Of a stretch of 64,000 nt of DNA, positions 35,430 to 48,358 are shown in pieces. Source of the stretch: Loripinus fragilis (Eukaryota; Mollusca; Bivalvia; Lucinida; Lucinidae); contig OZ026516.1 of NCBI GenBank assembly GCA_964019695.1, positions 81,175,018 to 81,239,017 on the forward strand. The letters run 5' to 3'. The first letter of the stretch is position 1; each line of letters opens with the position of its first letter. Position numbers and translations under genes: made by a program. The notes below the pieces were generated by a model. It worked only from the letters and a program-made list of their open reading frames with translations. It made no database searches and had not been told where the DNA came from.

Positions 35430-35880
35430 ATGGAGTGATCATGATAGTTCAAATTCATAATGGAGCTAGGAGGGAGGAGGAGAGGGTGAGGAGGAGGGAA
35501 GAAGGAGGATACAGTGAGGGTACAGTGAGGGTACATTGGGGCACAGTGAGGGTTCAGTTGGGGTACAGTGGGATTAGGAGGGAGGAGGAGAGGGTGAGGA
35601 GGAGGAGGGAAGGAGGATACATTGAGGGTACAGGGAGGATACAGTGGGGGTACAGTGAGAGTACAGTGGGGTACCGTGAGGATACAGTGAGGGTAGATTG
35701 GGGCACAGTGAAGATACAGTGAGGGTTCAGTTGGGATACAGTGAGGGTACAGGGAGGATACAGTGGGGATACAGTGAGAGCACAGTGGGGTACAGTGAGG
35801 GTACATTGGGGCACAGTGAGGGTTCAGTTGGGGTACAGTGGGATACAGTGAGGATACAGTGAATGTACAGTCAGGAAACA
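35430..35880. repeat. TACAGTGAGGG minisatellite
   Basis: Degenerate 10-13 bp units of the type TACAGTGAGGG/TACAGTGGGG. Two interspersed copies of a GGAGGAGAGGGTGAGGAGGA block are included (about 35473 and 35582). The Pro/Thr/Tyr-rich minus-strand frames come from the repeat. Confidence 0.9.
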
Positions 35881-35899
35881 ATGGTCCACTATGTGGTGG

Positions 35900-36115
35900 G
35901 AATGGGTGGTGGTGGTTGGTGGTGGTGGTGGTGGGTGGTGGGTGGTGGTGGTGGTAGTGGGTGGTGGTGGTGGGTGGTGGTGGTGGTGATAGTGGGTGGT
36001 GGTGATGGTGGGTGGTGGTGGTGGGTGGTGGGTGTGTGGGTGTGTGGGTGGGTGGGTGGGTGGGTGGCTGGGTGGCTGGGTGTGTGTGTGTGTGTGTGTG
36101 TGGTGGGTGGTGGTG
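35900..36115. repeat. (GGT)n/(GGGT)n tract at right TIR inner edge
   Basis: G-rich simple sequence on the + strand. The run GGGTGGGTGGGTGGGT near 36045-36062 meets the pattern for a G-quadruplex. The mirror CCCACCC tract is in the left TIR at about 26665-26700. Confidence 0.9.
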
Positions 36116-36860
36116 GTAACAATGATCCAATGATCGTAAGAAGTATGACACCCGTATGAAGGTAGAGAAACTAAGACAAAATGATCCGGTGTTTGATCTG
36201 CAACCAGTCCTATAGTAGGCGTGATGCATTGCAAGGACATGAATGCAATGTCCATGGACGGAGGGCGTAAGACAGCAACTTTGGACTGGAATTCATTGAA
36301 ATACTAAAGGACGAACAGCAAATAATTGCGCAATATGCTCCTAAGTTAGCCAGACGCCATATGCATGGCGAGGAACCCGTTCTACGTTGATAGACAATCA
36401 TATCCCTCTCAGCCTTTACGACCCAATTACGAAGCCGATCAGTACGTGGAAAAAGACGTGAAAGGACCGTGCTGAAAAAAAAGGGTCCACCTGGGGAATG
36501 GGATAAACCGAGCGCTGTGACGCGCTACACCATTAAAGACTGGATCTCGTTCTGAACTTCGTAAAAAAACCACCCGGGAATCCTCAATATAGACTCCTCC
36601 AGATCCGTGTTCGTTCGAAACATGAGAGGCCCCTCACCCTTGTATATAGAAGAACGACACTGCGCTCTAGGACGTGACGCTACCTTCTCGTGGTCTAGGG
36701 CGTTGACTCACCCTCCCAGGTGTAACCGAACGCGTCACAGGGGCCGCCATCTTGGATCGGAAGTCGTGGGGGCCGCCATCTTGGATCTGACGTCGTGGGG
36801 GCCGCCATCTTGGATCTGACGTCGTGACGTCATTGACCCTAAACCGGCGCCTATACTACT
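36030..36860 (-). repeat. Right terminal inverted repeat of Maverick
   Basis: Reverse complement of 25875-26705 with only scattered differences noticed by eye (for example near the G/A in the AGAGCGC box and the CCCGG/CCTGG site). It carries its own CRE-like and YY1-like boxes and a TATATA run pointing inward (minus strand). Confidence 0.95.
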
Positions 36861-37091
36861 AATGTTAACCAGTTCAGCAGGATACAGGCCTACCTCGCTA
36901 GGGTACATTGTGAGGATACTTATTTGGCTATGGCGAAAATAATTATTTTCTGTTTTAATTAAGATTCATGAATGTGTATCTTTGTCTTTCTACGCACATA
37001 TAAATATAGTAATCATGCATGATGATGTGGCTTTATTTTTGAAAGGCAAACATGTAGATGGATGTTCGTTTTTTGAGCTGATGCTTCAGTA

Positions 37092-37446
37092 CATGTGCGG
37101 ATCCAGAGGGGGGATAGGGGGTCCGGACCCCCCTGAAAAGCCCCAAGTTCTATGGGTTTCTATACAAATTAGCATTTAGTTTAAACATATTTTATTGCCA
37201 AATATATACAACAACGGGGTTGGGACACAAGTTATCACAACATAAGTTAGGACCCTTCCCCTACATAGCATTTCCCCCCTGGAAAAAGTTGGACCCCCCT
37301 GAAAAATGTTGGACCCCCTCTGAAAATTATAGTTTTGTTTGAAATAAACCATTGTTAAACTGTAAAATAAGTTGAGGACTAAAAAATGATGTTTTCTGGC
37401 AGTCGGGCCTGGACCCCCCTGGCAAAAATTCCTGGATCCGCGCATG
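37092..37446. mobile_element. Non-autonomous TIR element (MITE), copy 2
   Basis: The ends CATGTGCGGATCCAG and CTGGATCCGCGCATG are inverted, and CAGTA flanks both sides (37087-37091, 37447-37451). Internal blocks of 'ggacccccctgaaaa' are repeated. It is the same family as 793-1099. Confidence 0.8.
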
Positions 37447-37451
37447 CAGTA

Positions 37452-38110
37452 CGTCCTAGTCAATAATTTTTCACTCATATCGGGATGTTTTCCCGCCTTC
37501 ATGAGTTGAACCAGTATCACAATGAGCCACTGTTGTGCTCCTAGAGAGAGAGAGAACTGAACAATTGACGGATATAAATGAATAAAACAAATACTTTTAT
37601 CTTCATCTAATATTTCTTTCATGTAAAAATCAATTTCAGTCACAAATTTAGCGTAAAAAACCCTTGGACAGGATGTTAAAGTAGACCGGTGACGAATCTC
37701 GATGTTTTTCTTCGGCGCCATTTTGTAAAAATCCCTTTAAAACAAGGCGTGTTTTTTCGGATCTGGCTTTTATCCAATGAAAACACAGCGTTATGACACG
37801 CGCTATGCAAATTTTACTGCAGTATCAGACAGAAGATTGGTAGCCAAAACAAATGGATAACTTCTTTCTCAACGAAGAGCTGTAAAGCTGACGTAAATCG
37901 ACCTGTCCGATGAACCCTGCCGTCCGATGAACCCCGGTTTTACTCTACCCATAGCAAAATAATAGACAAAATCAACCCTAAATATTAATACTTTTGCATT
38001 AATTTTCGCATACTACTGCAAAAACACATATTGAATTTTAGGATAGAACGAAATTATGCACTTGCCCCCCAAACACGGTTTTTTTGGCTGATTTGAAATA
38101 AAAAGTTGAT
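37452..38110. other. Unassigned DNA
   Basis: The 181-codon minus frame at 37176-37721 mostly crosses the MITE and shows no domain. Inverted copies of the GGGGTTCATCGGAC phrase are at 37905-37935. Confidence 0.45.
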
Positions 38111-38119
38111 TTCGCGAAA

Positions 38120-38400
38120 CCGGTTTAAGCCCTCCAGTAAAATATTTTACTGACCATTCCAAGGCGGTACTTCTTTTGTGGATCTTTTATGTTTTTGTTC
38201 TGTCTTGTGTTTGCTATGTTTTGTGCGCGTCTGTTTATATGTGCTTTGTGGTCACCTGCTGGGAAAGGGCTGACCTCTTGGCTCTCGTTTGTGGTGTCTT
38301 CTGTGAGTTTGTCACTTTCCCATTGGTATCCTGGGTCAGGTGTGGTACTTGATTGTATCGATTCCTGATCTTTGCACCATTACTTACTTGATTACTCCGA
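38120..38400 (+). repeat. Dispersed repeat B, copy 3
   Basis: It matches 3347-3680 and 14235-14500 through the same ordered landmarks. Confidence 0.75.
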
Positions 38401-38509
38401 TTAGCTACTGGGCAAAAACCCATGTATTAATCAGACAATTCATGTGCTGTTGATGCATGGCTTTTGTATTTGAAGATACTTTTAATTGGTGGCATTCTGG
38501 ACAGTTGTG

Positions 38510-39087
38510 ATGATTGAACAGCAGTTGTTTTCACAGATGGCTCTTGTCTTGGAAATCATGGGCCCTGTGGTGCTGGAGCTTGTGTATTTCCTCCAGGAGT
38601 AAGTGGACCCATTTTGCTAAAGCAGCCAGTGAGCAGCAGAGGATCTATTCTCCTTGGAGAGGTAGTTGCAATTAAAATGGCCCTTCAATACCTCTATAGG
38701 TACAAAACAGAAACCATCTGACTTAAGAAAGGTCCATATTTTTTCAGACAGCCGGAGTGCAGTTGGACAGTTGGTTGGGAAGCGAAATCTCATAGGACTA
38801 CAACTCAAGAGGTAAAGTCAGAAATAAATAGGTAACAGGATTTAAGAGTAGAGGTAGAGCTGTCTTGGTCGCCTGGGCATGCAAATATCAAGGGAAATGA
38901 GCTGGCTGATCAACAGGCAAAGGAAGCAGCTCAGGAAGCCAAAGATGCTGAAGATCTCCAAGCTGTGTCCTCATTTGGAGATGTGAAGATGGCAGCAAAA
39001 GAATCCGGTAACATAAAGTGGCAGAGCAAATGGGAGACTTCAGTCAGAGGTAGAAACCTATATACATTCAGACCTAATGTGGGACAT
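38510..39087 (+). pseudogene. LINE RNase H domain (5' part of a split copy)
   Basis: Translating + gives an RNase H fold signature: VFTDGSCLGN (first Asp), ILLGEVVAIKMAL (Glu), IFSDSRSAVGQ (Asp, in a shifted frame) and SWSPGHANIKGNELAD (His/Asp). At least one stop and a frameshift break the region, so it is dead. RNase H next to a C-terminal zinc knuckle is typical of I-group non-LTR elements. The frame leads into FRPNVGH at 39066-39087, where the 4.4-kb insertion begins; it resumes at 43509. Confidence 0.85.
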
Positions 39088-40245
39088 CAGTGGCGGATCC
39101 AGGACTACTTATGCTGGGGTGCTTGATAGATGGACACCGACAGTCAATATATTACAGACACAAATAGTGCAAATCAGTTTCCAGAACTGTGTCCCATAGA
39201 AGCAAGATACTCTATTAGCCTATATACCACTCCCCTGAGTATTTGGTTTTCTGGTTTCGGAGATTTTTTTTCAATTTATTTTGTTTAAAAAAGCAAATGT
39301 CCCCGGCGCGTGATCAATTTGAACCCCAGGTGCGTGGTTGGGTTAACGTATAGAAAACACTAAACTTTGCTACATATTAAAAGTAAAAGCTGTGGACGGA
39401 AGATTTTTTTTAAAAGTTTCCCCCATTATGATTATGGACGCTATCAAAGCCTAATGATCGTCAGTATTTGGTAAATTTTGACCCAAGATGCATGGTTGGC
39501 AGAATTTATGGGACTACAAGCTGTGGGTCTGATGGTTTTAGGGATTTTTTTAGCTAATTACTCCATGGCTAGTACAGACACCAGGAGCATGGATGGCAGG
39601 ATTTATGTAGGTGACCACAATACATACATCTATAAGCTGTGGGTCTCTCCGTTTCAGAGAAAAAGATTTTTAATTTTTCCCATTATAAGTCTATACATAT
39701 ACCAGTCAGCCCAAAAGCCACATGCAACCTTTCCCCTTTCATACCTGATGATGTTTTATATGTAATTTGACTAAAATTAGTCCGCTGATATACTTCTTTG
39801 AAAACATGAACGGAAGATGCCATGATGAACATTGGACCATTGGTACACTAAAACTTCACATGAGCTTTCGAGGTCATGTGAGCTAACAATATTGTTACTC
39901 AACTGGGTCCGCATTTAGATTATTTCCCAGTTGATTGGAGGGGAAGGTAGTGGAATAATTCCTAACTGCTCCCATCTAATAGATACAAAAGGGCCTGGAG
40001 TAGAGCTTTGCCAGTGACTGACAACTGCCCTTCTTTCAATAAGAAGGAATGACTGTAGAAAATAGTTCATGACCGATTTCAACATTAGAATGGAGCTGGA
40101 CGGGAAGAGCGAACTCGTGACAGCCTGATCGCTAGTCAGACCCACATCCCACAGAGTTGATACACACATGCACGCACGCACGATATGCAAGACTGGCATC
40201 GCTGATAGGATAGTGTCAAAATCTTATGTGATAGTTCATTTTTAA

Positions 40246-40500
40246 AGCGTCTTATCGCACGCAATGTTGCCCAGAGAAGGCTGAAACTTTGATGACCCGA
40301 ATCAGAGTGCGTATCCGTGTTTGTCAGCAAAAACTAAAGACTCCAGCAAGACTGCGAACAGGTCATGGAAAGAGCACAACGGCAAATGTGTGCGGCGATT
40401 TTTAAAAAGAAAAATGTTGTTGGAGAAAAGGCGTCAAAAAGTGCTTATGCCTAATTATACCCTCCGATTTTAAAACTATATCCTTTGAACATTTCACTTT
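40246..40500 (+). repeat. Direct repeat inside hAT-like insertion, copy 1
   Basis: It is repeated at 42272-42510: 'caatgttgcccag', 'gactccagcaagactgc', 'ttttaaaaagaaaaatg', 'ctaaatcctttgaa' type blocks. The spacing is about 2.03 kb. Some stretches read as open frames but no family is recognised. Confidence 0.75.
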
Positions 40501-42271
40501 ATGGGAAACCTGATTTTGCTGCAGTGTCACGCACGCACAATATGCACAAACTTGCATTGCAGATACGATAAGTATCAACATCTCGTGTGCTAGGTCATTT
40601 TTTTTTACGGCGGCTTCGCCGACGTTCTATTATCACTTTGAACCTAAATTTTATGTAAATTTTCGCCAATCAGTAGTATTCTTAAATTGTAATATTCATC
40701 ACACCAGCTAGAAAACAATGCCCTCATTGATTAATACTCAGACTGACCACACGATCTTATTAGCAATTTAACTTGAAAACTTCCATGTAAATGGCTGAGA
40801 ACCAGTCTGTGCACTAGTCCTGATCTGGAATATAGGTCAACCCCCGCTGTACAGCATTTCTAATTTGCTTTATTACCATTCTCTGCATGCCTTGCTTAAT
40901 TGCACATAGTAAATAAGTGCAATATAAAATAACTCACTAAATCCTAAAGGACTTAAACAGCTTTTTTGTATTTTTATTCAAGCCAAAATGGTTTCTCATA
41001 TTAAATGCGTTACACGATTATAGTCTGTTTCATAAATTTTGACAATAGCTCTAGTCTATTTCAAAAACAAATATAACAAGTGTATTTAATGCGTTACATT
41101 ACAAGGCTGTAAAATTCATCGCGAATTAGAGAGTAACCTTTGGGTTCAGGCGAGTGAATACGTACAAACCTTGCTCTGACCGGCAAATGCATGTTCTTAC
41201 AAGGACAGTGTGGCTATTGGCAGTGTCTCTTTAATAAAACAACATGGTGCGTTATAAATAGACAGCCAAAAAAAACCCGTGTTGTAATGTCTATTAATAG
41301 CGCTTAACAAGATACATTTTTTTTTTAAAAAAAAAGACGTTTCTTAAAAAAGAGGTTATAATGGGGATGGATATTTAATGTAAATAATGACATATTATTT
41401 CCTACAATTTGAATGTGCCCGCAACCCCCTATCCTACACTTAGACTCAGATCAACCTGCACAGTTGTACATGTATCAGCGTATTTTGCAATTTCCTTTAG
41501 GAAGATGACAAGCACAAGCTCTAGTTTCTTCAACTATGTCAGACGAACATGTATCATATAAGGCCAACTTGCAAACAGCCAGCACCGAATCTCGGGTCAC
41601 TATGGGCCCGCCAGCGAAGCGCTTTTCGGATGGTGTTTTTCTGGCTGGCCGATAGTGGCCCGATTTTACGTGCTTACAGGGAGCTAGTCGATCAGTTTTT
41701 GAGTCTACATGCATTTATTCCCCGACCCCGGCTATGGCGAGGTCTCACAGGAAATAGAAACGTTATAGGAGTTAGTCTCACACAAAAGCGATTTGGTATA
41801 TCAGCATTCTGATATGTAAATAGAGTGGTGGAAGTGTAAACCATTTAAGGCTTGAAAACTACTCCAAGTTGAGATCGGAGACAGGCAGAATCTAGACTAT
41901 GTGACAACAACAACAGCAATATGGCATGTTTTTCCGGGTTTTCAGTTTGTTTCAGTACATACATTTATCGTCAAAATCTTCCGTTTTCTTAAAAACTTTA
42001 GGACTAATAACATTGTTCCCTAGCCTTTGCTGGTGAAGTGCCTAAAATTTGGAACGATTTAGATGCATATCGCTCAGCGAAAAGAGCACCAAGCAAAAGA
42101 GAGACCAGAAACATAACCACAACTTCCAAATTCGCTGGTTTTAGATGGAACATCCTTTTCCAGCATGCAAAACAGGGAGTATAAGGGGATTTCGTCATTT
42201 GGTTGTGCTAAAATTGTCTGTATTTGAGAGCCGCCGAATATCTTTTTTAAAGATATTTCTTGTTTAAACCC

Positions 42272-42510
42272 GTCTTATCCCATGCAATGTTGCCCAGCGA
42301 AGGCTCTCGCTTGGATGACCCAAATCAGAACACGCATCCGCGTATGTCAGCGCATCATGAAGACCCCAGCAAGACTGCTAATAGGTCTTGGAAAGAGCAG
42401 TAAGGCAAATGTCTTCGGCAATTTTTAAAAAGAAAAATGCGGTTGGGGAAAAAAGCTATTTCTACCGTCCGATTGTAAAACTAAATCCTTTGAAAAATTC
42501 ATATTATGGG
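42272..42510 (+). repeat. Direct repeat inside hAT-like insertion, copy 2
   Basis: Partner of 40246-40500, diverged by scattered substitutions and small indels. Confidence 0.75.
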
Positions 42511-43502
42511 AGATAGCTGCGAGAAAACTTGATATTTCTGCTAGCGAACAACAAAGGCACAGATCAGACTGTGATGATGTCAAAACCAGTGTATTTGTCT
42601 GTTGAAATTGTAACAGATAACCCTACTTCAGGCAAAATTTCTATACCACAGCTAGTCTCTGTAGCTGAGCAAAATGGATTTTCCCTTACCTGGTCGCAAC
42701 CCCAGTATTTATGTCAGCATGCTTGTGTATCAACTCTGCATGCTAACTGATGTTATCTGCAGACTTTTAATTATATTAACTTCTATTAAAAATATCTTTC
42801 ATGTCTCGGACCGGGTCCAAGTTCATGTATACGTCATAATATCAAGCAGGTTGAAACCTTATAAAATTTCGGGCCTGATCTGAGTCCAGACTGTTCAGTG
42901 GTGTTACCACCAGTGGTGACTCATGATCAAAGAGACCGACAATTTCAAAACAGACCACGGGTATTCTATCACGTCGCGCGCGTCGTGTCAGTGGCCATGA
43001 CGCGTGAAAATATACATTACATATAAAAAATTGTCAAACTCCAAATACATAACCGCCCTTTCAGCGGTTTGCAAGAACATCGTTTTCAATAATGAACGCA
43101 TAATTTGAGGAAAGCATTTCGCCAGTTATCAAGACTTGTTAACAAATGTATACAAAATGTATCAGTTGTTTTGAATAGGTAATTGTTTAGAAATTCTCTT
43201 TTCGCACTGACTTGAAGATAAGGCTATCCTAATTTAGAGGTAACTCAGGTTGCCTAGTTACGCAGTCGGTCAGCTGATTTGCTCTCCACTGATTGATAAA
43301 ACTTAATTTTATGATAAGGTGTGACAATTAACAGCCGTTTAAATCTCTAGGGTGCTGACTTTAAAACCAGCCTTACAGAATATGCTAAAAGGTGCCTACC
43401 GTACATTGAGAAGAAAAAAGGTAGGTTAAGATATTTTTACCATGGACTCAGCTGGGGGTGCTGAAGCACCCAAAGCACCCCCCCCCCCTAAATCCGCCAC
43501 TG

Positions 43503-43870
43503 GACATACAATAAAACATTCATTTGCATCAACAGTAGGGGAGAGTATTATATCTCAATTAAGGACAGTATATGTAGGTCTTAATGAATATCTACATAAG
43601 TGTAATTTCAAAGACTCTGATTTATGTAAGTGTGGAGCAAAGGAAACTGTCAGTCACTACCTGCTTGAGTGCAATGAGTTTGATACAGCCAGAGAATTAA
43701 TGAGAAAAAAGCTCTTCGAAACATGCGGCATCATACATTTGGACATGAACTTATTGTTAGATGCAAAACAGGACGACATTTACAAAGACTGGAGAAGCGT
43801 CATACTATCAGAACTGGAGAACTTTGTGGCAGATACCAGGCGTTTTTCCACACAAACTTAAAATAAAAAG
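43503..43870 (+). pseudogene. LINE C-terminal zinc-knuckle tail (3' part of split copy)
   Basis: The frame gives SQLRTVYVGLNEYLHKCNFKD, then LCKCGAKETVSHYLLECNEF, a CxC..H..C knuckle found at the C-terminus of I-group LINE ORF2 proteins. It stops at 43859-43861. It is the continuation of 38510-39087 after the hAT-like insertion. The apparent ATG at 43442 lies in the inserted element, so the longer 139-codon frame is chimeric. Confidence 0.85.
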
Positions 43871-44490
43871 TCATAACACGCATCACCGCATACCGTTAGT
43901 CAATACAAGTGTAGTAATACCAGTGATAAGAAGATACCTGTGAGATTATGTGGCCCGATGGCCTAAATACAGAAATACAGAAATACTTTCATAAAAATGG
44001 ACGCCATCAACATGAACGTAAGTGACGTAAGTCTTTGCTCTGGAATAAGCGTTTTCAAAACCTACGAATCCTTCAGGAAGGATACACGTTGCCCAACACC
44101 CAAAGTAAGAAAGAAGGCAAAGACCAGGAATCGCATTTTTCACACGGTCATCGAAACAATAGCCACTTCGTACGACCTTTTTCACATCAAAAACTAACAG
44201 TAGCCTACTTTTTTGTTAAATATTGTTTTATCGACGAGAGAATAGATCAGAAAAGCAACTTTGGTGTTTATTTGATACGTTTCGACTAAACTGACGTCCC
44301 AAACTGGTAATTTGAATCCTTTAACCATCGCATATGCAGTCTCTGCAACACAGTACGCTCGTATCCAGTTTTCGAATAGTCCTAGTTATCGGACCAATTC
44401 AGTTGCATCTACCGAACCATAAACATCTATCCGTGGTTTGCGCACTTGCCTCTGTTAGGCGACATTGCAAGTAGTGAGGTCTTCTCGGTT
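43871..44490. other. Unassigned DNA
   Basis: Short overlapping frames share 'gtaagaaagaaggcaaagac' with the tail of repeat B (reverse complement). No gene is supported. Confidence 0.45.
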
Positions 44491-46784
44491 TCGGGTCGTT
44501 TCGGCTGTGAGTCATTTCGGGCATGAGTCGTTTCGGCCGTGGGTCGTTTCGGCCGGGTCGTTTCTGCCTGGGTTGTTTCGGCCTGATCTTAGGGTGGGTC
44601 GTTTGGCCTATTTTGGTGGGTCGTTTCGGCCCAATATCATCACCCCCAAAAGCCATGCATCAACAGCACGTGAAATATATTGTCTAATGGGGTTAGCCCA
44701 ATTTTGGCGGTCCTTAGATTAACTGAAACGAAGCATTAATGTAATAAGGGATTCTAATTCCTATTGTAGTTTGGTTACTTGTACCTTTTGCACTATAACC
44801 AAATTGAGTGTTACCAGAACTACAAATAAAATAACCAGAAAATGCAAAATGCCAAAATAATTTTCAATCACAATGCATACAACGTCATCGATACGCTGTA
44901 TCCACGATGGTTTGGAGTAGTTAGTGTTTGTGTTTTGTTTTTTTTCTGTTAAATTCCCCTGACTAAGTGGGGAAATATTTGCGGATGAGACAGTTTTATC
45001 TAATGCACAGAAATCCGGAGTGCCTATGTCTATGCGCCATATACGATCAGTTTCTGCTAAGACCAGACTGTGCGCAAATGCATTCACTGCTCGCGCAACA
45101 GCCCTACTGGCTAGCCGTGTATGTTTTATTTGTGTCATGTCGCACGCGTGTCGTTAATTAAAGGGTTTATCTACTCAGAAGTGATTTCACAGTTTTCTTG
45201 ATGTTGAGCAATCAATCAATATAAGCGGATTAGAGTTTTGAGATGATAATAGCATACAATAATCTTTGACACATTGACAATAAACATGGGCAGTAAATTT
45301 ACATGTATTTCCCCAAACGGTAATGAACTCGTCCAACTGAAAGGAGTGGAATATTCTATTCGGCTTAAATTGATTAATTGAAGTGTTGCCCCATTTTGGT
45401 TACATATATATCATGTGTGCATGCAACAAAGACACAGACGAGACTGCACAAAACACAAATTTATGTAAACTTTCCAAACTTCACCATTATTCCGAACAGC
45501 GAAGGTTCATGCGAGCATTCTCGCAGAAACATCCAGTGCTACAAAATAACTGACGAAACGGGCAGATAATAATTGTAGATAGGCGCTGAATATTTGTTTT
45601 AGAAACATTCCAAAGATCCGACTGTATCAACACCATTCATGCGCAGATCCAGAGGGGGGACAGGGGGTCCGGACCCCCTGAAAAATCACAATAATATAGG
45701 GTTCCCTAGCATTATTGGTCCGGATCAAATTCACATAAAATACAAAGCTACCAAGCCAGCATTCTCGCAAGAACACTCACTGCTGCAAAACAGCTAATAC
45801 AAGCTGGCAGATGAGGATTGTGGACAGAAATGACCTGATTTTTTTTATATATATATAAACCTGTCGAGGTTCCGACTACATTGTTTATTCCTACCAGCAA
45901 TGGTTCATATGAAATCGCACTTGCGCACATTCTAGCAAACACACTCACTAGTACAAAAAAAAAAAAAAAATTGGGCACAGGGGCCGAAATTTAGACGTCT
46001 TGGCTCAATGGATGGCTGCGCATATATGTTTGAAGGGCGACTTTATACAAATGCGATAAATTATATGAGATGGCCCAATTTTCATACATGCATAGGATCG
46101 GGTCATTTTTTTTGTGGGGGGGGGGGGGGGGGGGTCAAAAATTTGAATTTCAACATTTTTGGGGTTTTTTCAGAAAATGAATATTTTTTGGGGTATGAGA
46201 TTTGTGGATATTTTTTGGGGAGCATCACAAAATTGGACTATATTTAGGAGTCATTTCTATGCATTTTAGGGTCTTTTCGTTAATGGGGGATGTTTTTGGG
46301 GGTTGCTAAAATTTCAAATATTTTTGGGGGATGCTTGAAATTCCTAATATTTTCGGGGGATGAACGCGCGTGCGGTAGATGCTGGGCCTGAGCCACGTAT
46401 GAAGAAAAAAATGAGAGTATCCCCTGGGATTCAGTTAGCACCATTAGCGTACTGTAAAACTTAGCTAACATGACATGGGTGACCAGTTTACATTAAGTTT
46501 TATGATCATTAAAATTATGAAAATGTACACTTGCAGTAGTTTATTTACTTTCCAATTAACTAATAATGTCGTGCATATTTATTTTAATCAAATTGACTGC
46601 AAACTAAATGGATTTTTGGACTTATTTTAAAATATTTAAACTGGCCGAAACGACCCACGGCCGAAACGACTCACGGCCGAAACGACCCACCAAAATAGAC
46701 CGAATCGACTCGCCCTAAAATAAGGCCGAATCGACCCAGGCCGAAACGACCCAGCCGAAACGACCCATGGCCGAAACAACCCGG
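44491..46784. mobile_element. Foldback element 2, GGGTCGTTTCGGCC arms
   Basis: The left arm (44491-44632) has eight units of GGGTCGTTTCGGCC type. The right arm (46643-46784) has eight in inverted order, including matched variant spacers ('tattttggtgggtcg', 'ttagggtg/ttagggcg'). The 2-kb interior holds a one-ended MITE (from 45643), poly-A, and a poly-G repeat at 46110-46400 that is also seen inverted at about 23463-23540. No transposase is present. A target duplication was not resolved. Confidence 0.8.
45643..45720 (+). repeat. One-ended MITE copy (family of 793-1099)
   Basis: It starts CATGCGCAGATCCAGAGGGG and includes the 'ccggaccccctgaaaa' block. The right end is not preserved. Confidence 0.65.
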
Positions 46785-46820
46785 ATTCGTTTTCTCTGAG
46801 GACTATCAATCCTTCCGGGC

Positions 46821-48358
46821 GATGGGGTATGAAACCCCACATCCCCGAACCCCTCACGGAAATTACCGAATAGTTTCGCGCGACAACATGGATACAAAAT
46901 TTAATTAATGTTTTTCAAACAATGTGATATATTAGTATCAAAATATTCTGAAAGTTTTGTCCAAAATGAAAAAGTGGTTAGGAAGAAAAGTAACATTTAT
47001 TACAGTGAAGGGGTATGAAACCCCCTACCGCAAATGAATATGAAAACCTGTGGAGATATGAAATGCAGATGCAATTAAAGATGAATTACTAATTAAAACA
47101 TTTATTTTAGCTAGTACTTTGATTTTGGCACTTATCCCATCGGCGAGCAGTCAAGGATCTGGCGAGTTTGCACACTCTTGCCAATTTCCGAACTCGGAGA
47201 ACCTCCCACGGAAATTACTCAGTAGTGTTATGCGGCAACAATGTTAAGTTAATAAATATAATATGCTTTCAAAGCATTTAAAATGTCAATATGGAGGCAT
47301 TATCTTCTCCATTAAGCTGATATATAATGTTTAAAACATAGTGCATAAAGATAATGTCGCACAAAGTTGTCTCCACCAAAATACAGTTTAGATAATGTCC
47401 GTGCAGTCTAGGCGAACCCCGAACCCAAAGATTGAAACCCACGACGTGAAACGCATTTTCTGCCAAAATGACTAGCATGGGTATGGCCTATTCAATTTGC
47501 TTTCCTGGTATATTATCAAGTATTTGCCGACAGAGTTTCATGTAACATTTAATGGGTCATTGCATAAAAAATTTGATATAGATTTATCAAATTGACAAAT
47601 GAAGAAGGCTCAGTCGAGCCAGCATAATGCGCAGACTCGCCAGAGCCTTCGCTGCTCGCAGACACATTGACAAAATGTGGATGTTCTAGCAAATATCGTT
47701 GATAGGGCTAGCACAAGATATGTAGTTATTTATAGCAGGTGTATTCACCTTTAAAAACGTAATCAGAAGAAGATTGTTGGAGATACTGTGATTGTCTAGA
47801 CCTTTTAAGAAATTAAGATTTTTTCGTTAATAATGTTGTCAGCTTATTCTTGAAAGCATTGGAAACGTGCATCTCGATTTCCACTGTACAACTGCACGTG
47901 ACACTAACCTGACAGTAATTTTTGTAAGGGGTTTCCGGGGTTCAGCGAGATTGTGCAGATGTGCAGGTTCGCCAGAGCATCAATTTGCTGCTCGCCTATA
48001 GGATACCACAATTTAAAGTGCTGGCTTAAATAAATGTGTCTGTAAATCATCTATGAAAGATCATCTGTGATACCATTTATTGCCGTTGCATTTCATATTT
48101 ATACAGTATTCATATTCACTTGCGGTAGGGGGTTTCATACCCATACGATACAATAATTGTTAATTTTCTTCAAATTCACAAATTCAATTTTTACAAAACT
48201 TTCAGGATATTTAGATATTGATATCATGCTCCTTTTGAAGGCAAATCTATTAATTTTCATGCTCAAGTTGTTGCGTGAGATAATTCGGCAATTTCCGTGA
48301 GGGGTTCGGGGTGGGGGGGGGGGGGGGGTTCTGGGTAGGGGGTGGTTTCATACCCCAT
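46821..48358. mobile_element. Foldback element with GGGGTATGAAACC ends
   Basis: The inverted arms (46821-47050 and 48115-48358) share 'gaacccctcacggaaatt', 'ctgaaagttttgt' and 'gaaaccccctaccgcaa'. CCTTCCGGGC (46811-46820) and CCTTCCGTGC (48359-48368) form a 10-bp near-perfect target duplication. No transposase was seen in the 1.1-kb centre. Confidence 0.8.

Larger units (their letters stand above)
39088..43502. mobile_element. hAT-like 4.4-kb insertion in LINE
   Basis: The left end is CAGTGGCGGATCCAGG (39088) and the right end is AAATCCGCCACTG (to 43502). Subterminal GGGGTGCTT/AAGCACCCC also match inverted. An imperfect 7-8 bp TGGGACAT/TGGACAT duplication flanks it. The LINE reading frame continues across the removed insert (H then TIKHSF). 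The CAGTGGCGGATC end is typical of hAT elements. No transposase is recognisable. A pair of direct repeats lies inside (40246-40500 and 42272-42510). Confidence 0.8.

Noticed and set aside
35375..36255. Minus-strand frames up to 284 codons in the right Maverick end
   Set aside because: They run through the TACAGTGAGGG minisatellite, the GGT tract and the TIR. The TIR part is mirrored at the left end, which argues against coding.
43442..43502. ATG and Pro-rich start of the 139-codon frame
   Set aside because: These bases belong to the right end of the hAT-like insertion; only the part after 43503 is LINE protein.
44465..44722. Arg/Pro-rich frames on both strands over 44.4-44.7 kb
   Set aside because: They are translations of the GGGTCGTTTCGG phrase array of foldback 2.
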